64,000 bases of DNA from Psettodes erumei (taxonomy: Eukaryota; Chordata; Actinopteri; Pleuronectiformes; Psettodidae): assembly GCA_016785225.1 (NCBI GenBank), contig JAFBJZ010000874.1, forward strand, positions 434,001 to 498,000. Reading direction: 5' to 3'. How positions within the stretch are numbered: position 1 is the stretch's first letter; the number at the start of each line of letters is the position of its first letter. Made by a program: the position numbers and the translations under genes. This document shows positions 41,301 to 55,054 of the stretch, one piece after another. A model generated the notes under the pieces. That model was not told the DNA's origin. It worked only from the letters and a program-made list of their open reading frames with translations, and searched no databases.

Positions 41301-42039
41301 CAATGACAAGTTTTACTGTGTGTCAAAAAGTATTTTCTAATGTTGAGTTCCATGATTGCAGAATGACAAACTGCAGGGAGCGCTCTGTGGGATGATGAAC
41401 CAATAACAACAAATCTCTCAATACCTGAGTGCTACACTGCAGCAAAATTTGTTTTGGGGAAATGAATCACAATCTTGAACTCTAAACATCAGTCTCTCAA
41501 AGCATCAGGTGTTACAAATTTAATTCCATATTCATTAATTTTACTGTTGGTGCAACACAATTAGAGGCCCAGTGAATCCAGGACTAATCCCTAACACTCC
41601 TAGGACATGAATCACAGTAGCAGGAGATATGAATAAATGAGCTGCAATAAAAAGGGACTAATACCCTGCATTACTCCACACTTACAGTCTTCCTTTACTC
41701 CAATACATGTTTCCACATATACCTTGGGAGGCCGAGACTCTAAAGCCTCTCTGACTAATTATTGTTGGGCTATGTGGGAGAAGGAGCCGGCATGTAATAA
41801 ACACCCATGTCCTGGATTTACAAAAAAAAACAACAAACCACTCTGCCACTATTCATGTATGAGGCGATGTGATGCACTGGAAGGTGATACTCCATGTTAT
41901 ATTCCTGGGCCCGGAGGTTTCAGTGTGTCATTTTTTTTTTTTACACAGTCTGTTTTACACATAATCTCTTCCTCTGAATCCGGGCCCATGTCCCATTTTT
42001 GTGAGTGAGAAACTGATGAATTCCATGTCTTTCCTACAG
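38371..42039 (+). other. Candidate intron 2 (about 3.7 kb)
   Basis: The segment lies between the exon 2 donor and the exon 3 acceptor. It is AT-rich with T and A homopolymers (39930-39942, 41820-41830, 41932-41942). The open frames of 60-120 codons have no supported splice context. It could hide an additional leader exon that I cannot distinguish. Confidence 0.35.
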
Positions 42040-42216
42040 GAGTAAGAGAGGAAGCAATGGGCTGGACTATGATTCTAAAAGATGTCTTTGGGGTCATTGC
42101 ATGGACATGGCGAGCTCGGAACTACCTTGGCTTCCTCCTCCTCCTGCCTTTCTTTTCCATTCCAGTCCAGTCTGACATTGTGTTTCCCAAGGACCATCAT
42201 TTCTCATGGAAAGCAG
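42040..42216 (+). other. Exon 3 of the candidate gene (17 nt of 5' UTR plus first coding segment)
   Basis: The acceptor is a pyrimidine stretch ending TCTTTCCTACAG at 42039. The exon then runs 177 nt to the donor at 42217. The first 17 nt precede the ATG and contain no other ATG. A short internal coding-start exon flanked by an acceptor and a donor, downstream of non-coding exons, is a common vertebrate arrangement. Both splice sites are read directly from the sequence; their use in a transcript is inferred. Confidence 0.5.
42057..42216 (+). CDS. First coding exon of an unidentified secreted or membrane protein (5' partial CDS)
   Basis: This exon encodes the first 53 residues plus one base of codon 54, so it ends in phase 1 on the donor AG|GTAAAA at 42217. 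The ATG sits in a good Kozak context (GCAATGG) and would be the first ATG of the spliced leader modelled here. Residues 1-22 are mixed, with W3, W16, W18 and basic K8, R19 and R21. Residues 23-37 form a hydrophobic core containing LLLLPFF. Ser39-Asp40 is a plausible signal-peptidase boundary, so the segment could be a signal peptide with a long n-region or a signal anchor. The predicted mature part begins DIVFPKDHHF. An internal Met5 is a possible alternative start. The rest of the protein lies beyond an intron that does not visibly close in this window. I do not recognise the family. The PVQSD..FPK piece faintly recalls the N-terminus of IgLON adhesion proteins, but the exon structure does not fit. 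Confidence 0.5.
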
Positions 42217-45200
42217 GTAAAATGTTTAATTATCTCTCTTTTCTGCTGTAAATGTGTCAATCACTACACCAATTATCAACTACCGGGTCAAATGTCTTTT
42301 CTCTTATATAAAATCATAGTAATAGTTTAGTAGTAGATTAGTAGAGAACTTAAATGAGATTCTACCATTCACATGTGAGGATTTAACAGAACAGACCTTT
42401 TCATACATATGTGAGCACACACATTCACTCTAATATAGTGTATACACACACAAGGGTCAGACAGTCTTTACTGCTTCTCGTTATAGGACTAAAATAGTGT
42501 ACTGTGCTGTGTACTACCTTCATTCATTTTAAGTGCAGCAATTTCTGTTGGGAAAGTAATCCTCATCTTCCTGATACACACTGCTGGGGAGCGTAAACCT
42601 TGGGTGGGTATTGGACATCACCAAGCCAGCAAGCCAGTACGGAGGTAGTTAGCATAACGATTCCTTATTTCTGACAGACCATCCATCCCCAGACCAGTGT
42701 TGACAAGCAGGGCCGGGATTTTTACCATAATGATGTGTGTGCTGTGGTAACATTAAACAGTTAATGAGACATTGTTGCACAGTAAATAAAATGTGTTCTG
42801 CTGTGGATTTATGATCCTCGTTACAACTGGTTGGTTTCGATGAACAGCATGCTGCACACTGTTCTTTGTGAGGACTCAGTCTAAATTAACAGTGCAGATT
42901 GTCCAAGTTTTTTCCTAAATAAAAAAATACTTTATATGCATCCATGCAATATTTTAACATCCTATTTGCGAGGGGATCACATTTGGAAAACTGTATTCAA
43001 AGCTGATGTTCCCTTATAAAGGGAATTTGAGGTAATCTCATGATTCATCCTTCCCGAGCTTGACAAATGCGATTGAAAATGCATTTCCAAGGCAGCTTGA
43101 GGAGGAAAACTTGGCCTTCCCACACAAAAGCCCCACTTGCTGTGCGATTAGCACTTTCATTTCTCACTCTGTGGTTGGGTAATTACACTGCCCAAGTGAT
43201 AAAGAGATTGATTAATTTCACTTGAAAGAGCGTATGTTCAAAAGGGATGTAACCGGAACACCAAGTGGGAGGATGTGACATCCTTGCAGGACTAAGACGA
43301 CTTGTGCGTTATCACTTAACTGGAAAAGAAAATCACTTCATTAACAAGAAAGGAAATCTCAAAGTTAAGATGCCTCATCTCTGAATATATCCTCATATTG
43401 TCTGTTTGACTCCAGGAAAAACTGAGGGACCGTAACAGTATCACAATCCTCTGAAGTGAAATCTAACACAAGCACAGTCAGTTGTATGATAAAACATGTT
43501 GTGTTATGAGAATGCATTAAAATCTGGTTTAAATGAGCCAGCATTCCTCGGGGTCAAACATCTGTCTTATGTTCACTGTCTACACAGCAGCTCCAAGCTT
43601 TATGTCACCGGTTATTACATTCATGTTGGAAAATACTGATATAACTTCCCTGTGTCCACTGTGGACATGATACATTTGAATACTTAATTTGGCTGACAAA
43701 GTCCCTTTTAATTTTGGGCTTGTCAGCGCTGGGAAGATGTGCTCTAAATTATGCACAGCCACCCTATTGTGTGTTTTGTGTGTCTATCTAGGCCAGCTGC
43801 ATTGTGGGGTAAATCTTTTGTGTGAGCCAGTTCCCAGCGCTGTAGCTAAGCTCACAGTCTCTGGCTCAAACAGGGAGCTGGAGTCATTTATGCTTGACCT
43901 TCATCATCATCTTGAGCAGAATAGAGTACTGAAACACTGCGGCTAATGGAACTATTATTTAACTCTTTAAAGGGACTGTTCAAATACAATCCTTTTTCAA
44001 TAGCCATACTTCATACTTGCCCTTTTTAACAGCCAGTTACACATTTACTATTAACTCAACACACTGAGTGATAGATGATGAGATGGTAATATGAGTTTTA
44101 AAGGGCTGGGTTTGAAGGCTTTTTGCTCAAATACAGAAGTTGGTAATTACTTCTGTGTGTAGTACATTGCATATCACTGAGTGATTTGTTCTATGACTGG
44201 AGATTTCATGTAACTATGTGAATTGCAGAAAGTGATTTTTGGCAGGCAGTGAAAGTTTACATGCTCACTGCAGTAAATTGTTTCCTTGAAAATCAGGGGT
44301 GACATACTGTACATTCCTGTTAGGTTCAGGATGTGTTTAAATTGGATTCATTTTGGCTTCCAGAAGCACCTGTTGGATGGTTAACTGTTAGTCAGTGTTA
44401 TACAGTGAAGTAGTTAAGATCTTTTCTCCCAGGTTTTAATTTGTCAACTTTGAGATGAGTTTATTAAAATGCTTGGACTCAGACTTACCTATCAGAAGCA
44501 TCAGAAATCAGAATTTCCTTATGGGTTTTACAGGCTCGATCAACAAACAGGAAAAGTGATGCTTTATTCTTCAATACAAGTGAGGGTTCATCCCAGATGG
44601 GGCTGAAATGTGCATCAAAGCTTGGTTTGAAAAAAACCCAAACAAACCAAAACCCCCCCACATCTTTAAGTTCTGTTTTCTTTTTTGGGACTAAGGAATC
44701 TAATTAGTTCTTGAATGTGAGGTACCTTTATCTCTGAGGAGAAAAATCTAATATTCCAACATAATGTTTAACAACACATTGGAGACTGGAGTACGTGTGT
44801 GTACTATGATTACAGAACTGCATTTTTATTTGTTTGCTGATGTGTTTACTTATTTAAGATTTCTCATTTCATTCATATTTCTTATTTTTTGGCTATAAAA
44901 GATAATTTGATTTGTCACTCCCCTGAGTCCTCTGGAGAATTCAATAATTACCTACTGTACATCTTCGTTATGTGGGAACCTTCGGCTGTAAGAATCAGCA
45001 CAGGGGCAATGATTTTCAAAAGATTGAGAAATCAATAAAGGTTTTCCTTAATGAGAGGGATCTCAGCTCCTGCAAGATTATTCTAGAGCTTACACAGCTA
45101 AAGCCCCAGGGCCTGGTCTTACCCAAGGCCTTGTGACTGTAAGAAAAAAAAAATAACTCATGTGCAGTGATACAGTCAGGCAACTTTTCCATTTCATTTC

Positions 45201-47039
45201 AGGGTCTGGGTGTATTTATTTGCAATGCCACCAAACTGTTGCACCATCAAAGCCGCAGTGAAACATCGCTGCTGCAGTGAGCCTCTGTTGTTTCTGAAAA
45301 AAATAAGCTCAAAGGAGAGTGTGTGAGAGGATCGACACTAGGAGGATTTCACATTTAATCAAATGGCACTGAATAATTTACAGGGTGTTTCTTTTTAGTT
45401 TGCTTTATGATGACAAAGAAAATCAATCACATTAGGAACATTCCCTTTGTAGCCTTTTAGTTTGACAATCGTTTTCTCTACTGCAAAGCAACACCCTCCC
45501 AGTTGGTGTTTTTAACATCAATCTTGTGCGTCCTGAATGATGGGAGTCAAAGCTTGGTGTGACAATGGTGATGGAGGGACTGTCAAGGAAACCAACAAAC
45601 CCCTCCCCCTTTGGAAGCAAGAATATGCACAGTAATTTTTATGCACAGAACCAGTCAGTATGAGTTCATTGAAATGTAAATGAAGAAACAGCGAATAACT
45701 TGAACAGAATATAATACATTAAGGTCCAGTGTAAACAAGGCTTACACTCTTCACAGAGCTCATTAGCTATCACTGACAGATGCCACATAAGAGAAAACAA
45801 GTTATTTGCACACACTGCTTTAACCTGATTAATGACATGGATTTCAATTCATAGTGAGGTTGACACATCTAAACCCTAGAATGAGCGCACACTTTTTCCT
45901 TACTGTCTGTGTGAGTCTGAATTTTACAGAGCCCCCTCTCAGAGTAAATTATTTAGATTTCTGATTTGGTCTGTTGCTGGATTGAAAAGCTCTTGATACA
46001 GCGAACGGTATTTCTTTTAATCTTCTTGAAAAATGTAATGTAAATGTGCGACAAAGGCCAGGCGCACAACATAAACCAGCTAAGTTTACAAACCTCATTT
46101 TCATCTCTGTTTATGGCCTTTCATTCGTACTAACAACACACTGATAACAGATCATGTAATTCATGGGCACATTTGCTGGTATAAAATATTTGGCCAACAG
46201 TCTTAAGGCAACATATCACATGTATTTAAACACCTGACTATAAACTGCATTTTCATTTGGACCGCAGCTTGCTCAAGATGATTTAGTCCCTAAGACTCAG
46301 CTGATTGACAGAGGAATCTCAGTGTCCTCACATCCCGCCAACTGAGTCAAGTGATGTGATCATACGGTTCAGAATCTGCACCACTGTATCGAAGTGTAAC
46401 TCACAAAATGAAAAGGTACACCAGCATTCATTAACCTTTAACACCTTGCACACCAAGAGTCTACTATCCAGCACCGGGCAAAGGACAAAAAACAACAAAA
46501 AACCTGACTCCCAACATTCAGACTACAGAGCAAATGGCAGATCTCATTTTAAACAGGGTTTTAGTCAAACACAGCTCACTTATTAAACTAGGACATTTCA
46601 TGAATGTGATGCACTCAAAGAAAAGTTGCGGTCAGTGTGTGCAAGGACACACATATACAAAAACATATTTACAACCTTTCAAGACGCTTTAATGATTGTG
46701 ATTCCATTAATACTAAATATATTAATAATAAACAGACTGTATTTATATTTATATTGTATCTGTACAGTACATGAAAAGTGGCCAGAGAATTTTGGACCCC
46801 GCATTATGTATATGAAGTGTAATATTAAGAAACCAGTTTCAGTAAGGACATGCGTAAGTGTCATACAAAGTTTGCAAGTATTGCAGAATAACATTTTAAT
46901 GGAAATAAATATATATTTGCAATCTTGCACCACCTGTGGCCCTGAGCACAATATAAACAAAAGACAACATCATCAAGTCCTGAACATCTGCTCCAATCCC
47001 AGTGATGGGACGTCCCATCTGCCTACAAGAGGTACTTAC

Positions 47040-47084
47040 CTGAGGAATGCTGTACAGGTTTGCTCATTGAAGTTCCCCTGCTGC
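47040..47084 (-). other. Possible minus-strand mini-exon (cryptic)
   Basis: On the minus strand, a T-rich run ending TTTTTAAG precedes 45 nt that end CCTCAG and are followed by the donor GTAAGTACC (GT at 47039-47038). Two of its three frames are open, but 45 nt carries little information. An alternative acceptor would start the exon at 47080. It may belong to an antisense or nested transcript, or be a chance match. Confidence 0.15.
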
Positions 47085-50000
47085 CTTAAAAATAAAGTTA
47101 GTTCAATAACCTTAAGGCATCGACTTGACTCAACAACTGTTCAGTTGCAGTGACAAGCATTTCAGACAGATTTGCATTCCATTTAGGCTACATTTTCCCA
47201 GTCTGAAGATTTTTCTCCTCAGTCGACTCAAAGAATTTACAGATGTGGTTACTGCTGTTGGAGAAACTTTGTTTTTCACAAAGAGGCTTCTCACTGTAAC
47301 CTTGTTACAGTAGAAGTAGCTTTCAAATACGGCTGTCACTGTTTCCAAAATTCAAATGTAAATGACAGACAGTTCATTCAAATACATTTGAATGTGCAGG
47401 CTAAAGACAAAGTGCTGTGCAGATTATATTTCATAACACGTTTATTTACTTTAACTCAATTTTGTATAGTAAACTCTGAAGTGGATCTGTGGTCTGAATT
47501 AACTTGAAATGCATTGATTCCACTAAATTCCTACAGGATGGTATTTTACTACGTAGCAGACACAGATCCTCCTCTTTTATCCAGCTGCTCCAGCTGACTT
47601 CATCCTCAATAAAACCATATATCCAGACAACTTAATCCAGGAAATGTGCAGAAAGGTTTTATTCCGTGCCTGGCGATCCTGCTGTAGTCTTTTGACTGAT
47701 AAATTGGACTAATCCACTCCATGTGATCTGCATTATATCTTCATTTGTTTATGCATTAGTGTCAAAGATAGTAGTGGTATTTATAAATGTATGAGAAATC
47801 TGAGGTAAATGATTCCTTAGACTAGTTTTTTTGCTTGCTCACATTTCAATCAGTAAATCAGAAACAGTTCTTGCACTTGAATAGTTAATCATTTAAGGAT
47901 TTAATTAATTTTAACAGCTTGGAGTGTTACGGTAAGCAACATAAGTTTCTTTTCCCCTTAATGACCTAATTAGTTTTGCTCCATGGACAAATAACACATT
48001 ATATGAGTTTGTAGAACATTAATTGCAGTAATCTTGCCTTTAGCTAAGATATAAATCATGGTGCTGTGCTATGTGGACTAAGTATAGAACATCATTGGCA
48101 GAGATCAACTCCAGCCTCCAGGTTTTCTCAGATCCAGCTGGAATAGCTATAGGCTTTTTGCCCATATTGATACTGTATTAGCAGTGTTTACATACTCTCA
48201 TTCATCATTCACTCCGCCAAACTGCAGGCATCCCAATGGAACGATAGTTAGAAATGGGAAGTTAAATTTCCATGTCTTCATAATGTCTTTATTTATTTGT
48301 ATATAATCATTATGCTAGATGCAGCTGGGTCATTTGTCCTGCAGGCTGTTGTGTCATCAGCAATTTGACAGTAGCTGTTGGTGTGGGATTTCTTCAGCTG
48401 CATGGTCAGAGCTCTAAAAGTGAAGTGATTCACGCAGGGCAGAGGAGTGCTGCTGCTGCACTGCTCTCTGTGCTCTGCAACATGCCACCCAGTGATGTCA
48501 CGGCAAAGTGTGACAGGCATCAGCCAAACACTTAGGAGCAGCAAAATGTAAAAAGATTGGAAGAGTAATCACAGGGTATGTATATGTATGTGACTGTACC
48601 CACACATAAGCAATTAACCAATTCCCTCTCAATAGGTTCACTTATTTTCTCTAACTAAAGGAGTGAGGATATAAATTGTATAAAAATCTCATTCAAGCAA
48701 TTTTGCGGTAAATAAAAGCAATAACTACGTCTTTAAAAGATTCCTTCCAGACATGTATAGGCAAGCTTATCAGAAAGATGGGCTGCATCAGGAAAAACTT
48801 CCCCTTAGCTAATATAAAAAAAACAGAAATGAAACATTAAAATAACTCCCAAACTGGTTGTTTTCACATGTTGTATTTTATTAGCCAGTCAGCTAGTCAT
48901 TCAGTTACAGACACACCAAAGAGACACCTGAGTTTTCCTTAAAACCTTTCATCCAATATGTTCATCCAACTAAGAGTGAGCTTTAATTTTGTCTCATACA
49001 ACCATTTGTTGTGTCTCACACTTGAGTGGAATGCTTTCTCCCTGCGCTTTATAAACACTGTAAAGCTTTCTTGATGTTTCCCTTCTTCCAGTCATATAGT
49101 ATCAATTATGCAGCATTACAACTCGGCAAATTCCTGAAAATGTGTGCAACCGCTGTCTCATTAAAATCTGAAATAACACAGCTTGGTTGATTTGCCTTCA
49201 TGCAAGTCTCCTTCAGGTAGGCTAAATCTACTACACTAAATCAGTTTTGATAATAAACAAGGTGAGTTAAATGCAAAGTTGACCATTGAGACGAGGTCAC
49301 TTTCATGCAGTGTACCTCAAGGTTTTTTGAAACCCACACATATACACTCGGCCTTAATGAAATAGTGCTTTGGGCAGACCATTGACTGAATGAAGAGGGT
49401 GACAAACAGGTGCTTAGCTTTGTCTCATTTAAATTTGATCAACGCTGAATGCACCACTTTTGTAATGATACGCAGCATATTCCAGCAATCAAAGCGACCT
49501 TGCCAAAATTTGAAGTGTCTCTTCAAAAGCCCTTTTACATTTATTATGCGATTGAGCTCTTGTTTTGAACTCATTCCTCTACTTCTGACTGGCAGCGAGC
49601 TGATTGAGGTTGTCATAAAAGCTGGCGGCTATTCTCACGAGAGCCACAAAGCAGGAGATTCCTAGAAGTCAGAATCCACAATCCCATGAGAATATTCTTA
49701 CAGGAGAGCAAGCCAGTGTGCCTCTGCTGTCAGAGGTCCCTATAAAAGCAATGGGCTTTCATACAATGCTTATACAAAACGCCCCTTTTCTGAACAAAGC
49801 TCCCACAGTTGATTTTTTTTTCATTAGTGACTTGAGGGAGGACTAGGGAGAGATACACAGCCATGACTAGTTTGTAACTGAGAAGGGATGTAATTATGAA
49901 GAGTTCCTGTAATATTCAGCCTGGAGTGCCATTGTGTAACTGATGGGAATCACAGATAGAAGGTCATCTCATTACTGAATGACTCCAGCAGTTTCAATTA

Positions 50001-51818
50001 ATACTAATATTGAAATACATAAAAGGCATCTCCTGAGTGTCTGATTTGTGTCTGATTAAGCCCCATGTGTGCAAACTAGATCCTGCAAACCATCACTCTC
50101 AAGTTAATGCAGATATTAAGATGGCTCTTGAAAAATAGAATAAACATTGCAGGGCAACACATTTTGAATTTCCCCGCACAAAGAAAAAAAATGCACAGTC
50201 CAGTTCAGATGCTGCCCTACAGGGTTGTCTATCTGCAGGCACATTACCAATCAGCAATAAATATTGGCTCTGTAGTAGATGACTGCACAAATCCAACCCT
50301 AGCTAGATGTATGAATTGAAGAAATACATTGGTATAAATACACCAGCAAAAATCACAATGCTGAAATTTGATTAGTCAACAATCTCAGCTACTTCAATGC
50401 AAATGAAGTAAAACTGCTGACAGGAAGTTTTTCAGTTCCATTGCTGCAAACTGGCTCAAGTGCAAAGATTTTACTTAATCAGCAGCAAGTAGAATAAGGT
50501 GGGAGTACGGCCTGCTCCTTGATGCTTTATGAGAAGTTGGACATATTAAATTTTGAGGCTGAAGTGGATGACCTTGTATTCAGTGTGATACGCATGTCTG
50601 TGTGAAGATCAGGCACTAGCAGTTTGTCAGTGCATAGAAGGAGCAGACAAAGCATCTGACATCCAGGCGCACACTACAAAATAAATTAAGCCAGTGTCAC
50701 ACAGCATTATTACTCTCAGCTTCTGTTCTTCATTTTTGTTTGGTAGTTAATATGCCCTATAAATGCTCTGTCGTGAGGTAGTTTCTTTTGTAATTCCCCT
50801 TCATAAAAAATGTCTATTTGCTGTTTAAAAAAACAAGATATGCTTGCTGTAATTACAATAGCTTTAATGAGAGGAACTACTCTTTGCTTTTTACAAAAAA
50901 ATGTAAACCTGAAGGTCTCCTCCAAACTGAGTCAGTGTGAGTTCACAGAGAGGCTGCTGAATTTTATGGGAGGAGCTTAAACTGAAATACTAAAAAAATG
51001 TTTTGTGTTGATCTTCTTCATGGCGCAGTTTTCTTGGCAAGCTGCTCTCCATACTGGAGTGCTCTGTCTTTGTCAGCACAAGTGCTTGTACCTCCTACCG
51101 TAGACAGAGCTATAGAGGTAAATAGGTTGCCAAGTGATAAGATTTCCCATTTCTTCTTGCAAATTCTGCACTGTTTTGACCATTATATCCTTCTTTGTTT
51201 GATAATTAATGGCATGATATTTTGTGCCTGTGGTGAATGTTTCACTTCATTCCTCAGAATTATGGCAGATAGGAATGCCTCAGTGATGCACAGTAAGTGA
51301 AACAGGAAAATGTTAATAATGTTCTCTGTGTTTGAACGGCAGCCTCAGCTGAGACCTGTTAAAATAACCTCCTCTGTTTGCTCTGTATTTGACCCAGTGG
51401 GGAACATGCTGCAGAGAAACCAAATGGATTTTATTCTTACCTGAGAAATGCTCCCATGAGTCATTTTCTGATTGCGGAGCAATGTCTATCAAGACTGCTT
51501 GTTTTATTTCACCCTTTGATCAACTGCTGTGCTGAAACAGGCCATTCAAAACAGGACACACAGGAGAGGCACTGAAGAAAGAGGAGATATGCTGTGAGGA
51601 AGGGATTGCTGTGGAATTACCCTGTCAATAATAATGTAGCTGATGGAAAAATACTTACTTATTAATACAAAATATTTTGAATTAGGTTTGAACAACATGT
51701 ATGTATGAGCTTTGGGCCGTGTTCCAAGAAGCAAGTGTGTGGAGTTATCTGGATGACTTTGCTTAGTAACCCAGTGCACAAATATTTTCATGGTTATCTT
51801 TCAGCACTTACAGCACTT

Positions 51819-52025
51819 GGTTAAGGTCAGTGAAAGATCGTCATTTCTGGTGTGGGCTTAAAACAGAAAAAGCCCACAATGCCTTCAAGTACAAGACACA
51901 GACTTCACTAACATTTAACCAAAACGCATCTTTCCTTGACCCTTAACAAAGTGCATTTGTTGCCTAAACCTGTACGTGTGAATCATGACGTCAGCCCTAG
52001 TTTCAAAGTCCTGTTCTTTGTACAC
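51819..52025 (+). repeat. Diverged teleost interspersed repeat (TTGCCTAAACC type)
   Basis: Phrases such as GGTTAAGGTCAGTGAAAGAT, AACGCATCTTTCCTTGACCC and TTGTTGCCTAAACCTG, and a later CATGACGTCAG, occur in the order I recall for a widespread fish repeat built on GTTAAGGTTAGG and TTGCCTAAACCTAACC motifs. It is non-coding and degraded. The family name and class are uncertain. Confidence 0.45.
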
Positions 52026-55000
52026 TCTCTATCCATCTGGAGCACTTCCCTAAGACTTATGAAAGGAACAGAAAGTTGTGTCGGAGTTAAATCATGACTG
52101 AAAACAAATACACCTTTCTCTTTGCCAAATATAAACCAAAGTGGGAGAGAAATCCAGTGTGTCTATACCTTAAACAATTTGTTCCACCTTAAAAGTTGTA
52201 CCAGGGCTAACAGGAGAGCCAGGCAGATGCAAACCAGGTGGTACAGACACAGTCCTGAAACAAGGTATAATCAGCCCAAATAATTGAATCATCTCTGTGA
52301 GATTGTGCAGGGCTATTAATAACCCTGACTCTGACCTGTGAGGGCTTTGTATGTCTGTTATATTAATCCTGTCAGGTTGATTGGAAACATCACCTGAGTC
52401 GGATAAGGCATCAGTCATATCAGTATGACGGCAGAATGAATATCGTGTATGTGAATGTCTAGTTTGTATTTACAATTATTTATTTACTTTCTTATTCTAA
52501 TTGTTGAGACAAACCTGTACGTAATACAAAACAGACATGGGTGCTGAATCACTGGTTCCATTTCAGATTCTTGTGGGTTTTGGTAACAGATTCTTTAGTT
52601 GTAATTAACATCATAGACCCAAAATGTTAGACTGTCATGCGATTTCACAGGACTACCTTCCTGTGTGCACATATATGCAGTAGTCAAATATAGGGAGTCA
52701 TAAAACCGCTGCACTTTAGCTGCAGTACAAAGTGTTTTGAGGCCAAAGGACACAACTTTAACTGAATGCTTCCTCCTCTTGCATTCCTAATTTATAAGAT
52801 AAATCACTGAATGCAGCGACAACCAGTGAACCAACTAAAGACATCTTCTTTAAACATTAATTACTTTATTAATGTGCAGATATTCCCAGATATGTCAGGA
52901 ATAGATAATTTTTTTGCAGGATTATTTTATTTGTGTTAAGGCTTTGTTTGTGATCTTGGCCAGTGTACAGTTAATTCTTTGCAACACAGCATTTGTTTTA
53001 ATTCAGTCTCCTGCCCTGGGATGAGCATCTGAATGATTCTTTCTTGTTGAAAGTGGAGGAAGAGCTCCATCAACCTATTGGACTCCATGGACACAGCAAA
53101 CCAATGTAATTAATTTGGCTAATGCTGGTCTTTAAACCTCTTTTTATGTTTTTTTTGTTTGTTTAGCAAGGCTGTTGAATATATTGTTGGGAGTGACTTC
53201 TTAATCACATGCTAGGCTCCACAGTTTTCAGTTTTCCGCTTTATATACGAGGTGAAAGACAGCCATTTCCTACAGGTGCAAAATAAATTAATAAATAAAA
53301 CTTGGTGCAAAGGGACAGATTGCCTGACTAACTGAGAGACAGACTTTACCTGGAGCCATGTCTCTAATATAGTGAAAAAACAAGCCTTTTCAACAATATT
53401 GTAGTCAATTTATTTATTGTAAGGTGTATTTATGCAAATATAAGATTAATTTTAAAATATCCTAAACAAGAAATTGTAATTATGTTGAAATTATACCACA
53501 TTGCAGTTCTTTAAAGTCTCTTAATGCCTTTGGGGGAGTTAGCACAAATGGTTTTGTAATTATTCATCTCAGCAAAGTGACTTTACCTCAGGACTACATT
53601 TCTCCAGCCTTCAAACAAGCCCTGGATCATGTTCAAAAAATATTATTGAAATTCATAAACCTGACATTGTAATGTTGAATTTGTGTGGAGCTCAAGAGGG
53701 AGTGCAGTTCACAGAGATTTAAATGAGGAACTCACAAAATTGCATTTCAGTAAAATGTAACTGGGGGAGAGAACACTGGTGTAATGATAAACAGACAGTG
53801 ATGGGAAAAAGGTGCTGGTGGGTTTTGCTGTAGGGGCGCTTGGGGGCCATTCCTTGATCAGGGATCATGCTCTCCGAAAGCCTGATTTGGCAGCATGAGG
53901 CCTGAGCCAGGAAATGGCAGAAGCAACTCGATGCCAATGTCAGACTATCCAAAGAAGCTACTTAGCACAGATGAAGTGTGGCCCAGTTGAAGCTCAAAAA
54001 TTGCTGAAGTTTCAATATATATCAGCCAGATGTGTTAGCTGAGTCTGTGTACTGCCCTGGCTTTTTCTCGGCACAAATAATTATTTATATTCTTACTTAA
54101 GTAGAATATGTGGACATTTTTTTTTTTTGAAAGGCTCCTACTTTGTGATGACTTTATTTACACCCATGGAGTCATAGCCATTATATGAGTTTGGAACCTG
54201 CTACTTTTACCATGTGGAAAATCTGTGCATCCTCTTTTTTAGGATGCCTTGTCAGTGCTTTATTATCAAATCCAGCACACAATCTAGAGCGGTCTGTCAG
54301 GTTTGGCCATAATTTATTGTGCTGTGGTGGACAACTCAGATCTGAACATGATAGGATGCCAGGTAGCAGAGTTGAGGGCAGAGACTTTAGCCAAGGTGGA
54401 TCATGCACACAAACACACAGTTACCACTAAATGTTCAGGAAATTATGAATTTACCAAAAAAACACAGCTCAGTCAGTAATTATCACTCCTCCTTGACTTC
54501 CAGGGGCTGGAGAGTGAGTCAGCAGCAGGGGCAGAGACGAGGTATAGTGGAAAGAGTTTCCCTGCTGAGGTGAATTGTGATGAAAGGGATTTGACAGTTA
54601 AAAATAAATTGTGATGCAGACTCTCCTCTCAGAATTTAATGGAAATCAGTTCGGATATTGAGTAGGACACATTTCAGTCAAGGTGCACCACATGACTGAT
54701 ACAGACAGGAGAGCATCATTTATGTGAAAATTAGATAACTCATTCCATGGTGATCCATCCTAGACTATGCTAACTTTCAAACTGTAAATTCACAATGTCT
54801 CCTCAAGTCATTTATTTTAGGAGCATAGGCCACACCCTTACACTTATGTACTTGCTGACTGATATTCTACTTTTTGAGGAGCAATGTTTTGACAACTGAT
54901 GGTAGCAGATGGTCATGGCCTTTTATAATGAAATGTTTCCCTGAATATTTATGAAGAGTGCTTCTCTGCAGCAGTGTCATATGTGGTGTGTAAAAGAAGC

Positions 55001-55054
55001 CACCAAGGTAACAGTATAATCCAGCCGTTGTGATGTAGGGATGGTAAAAAGCAG

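Noticed and set aside
42057..42216. Assignment of the coding exon to the IgLON family (LSAMP, NTM, OPCML, NEGR1)
   Set aside because: The PVQSD..FPK similarity is short, the expected VRQG segment of IgLON N-termini is missing before the donor, and the exon boundary falls in a different place from the one I recall for those genes.
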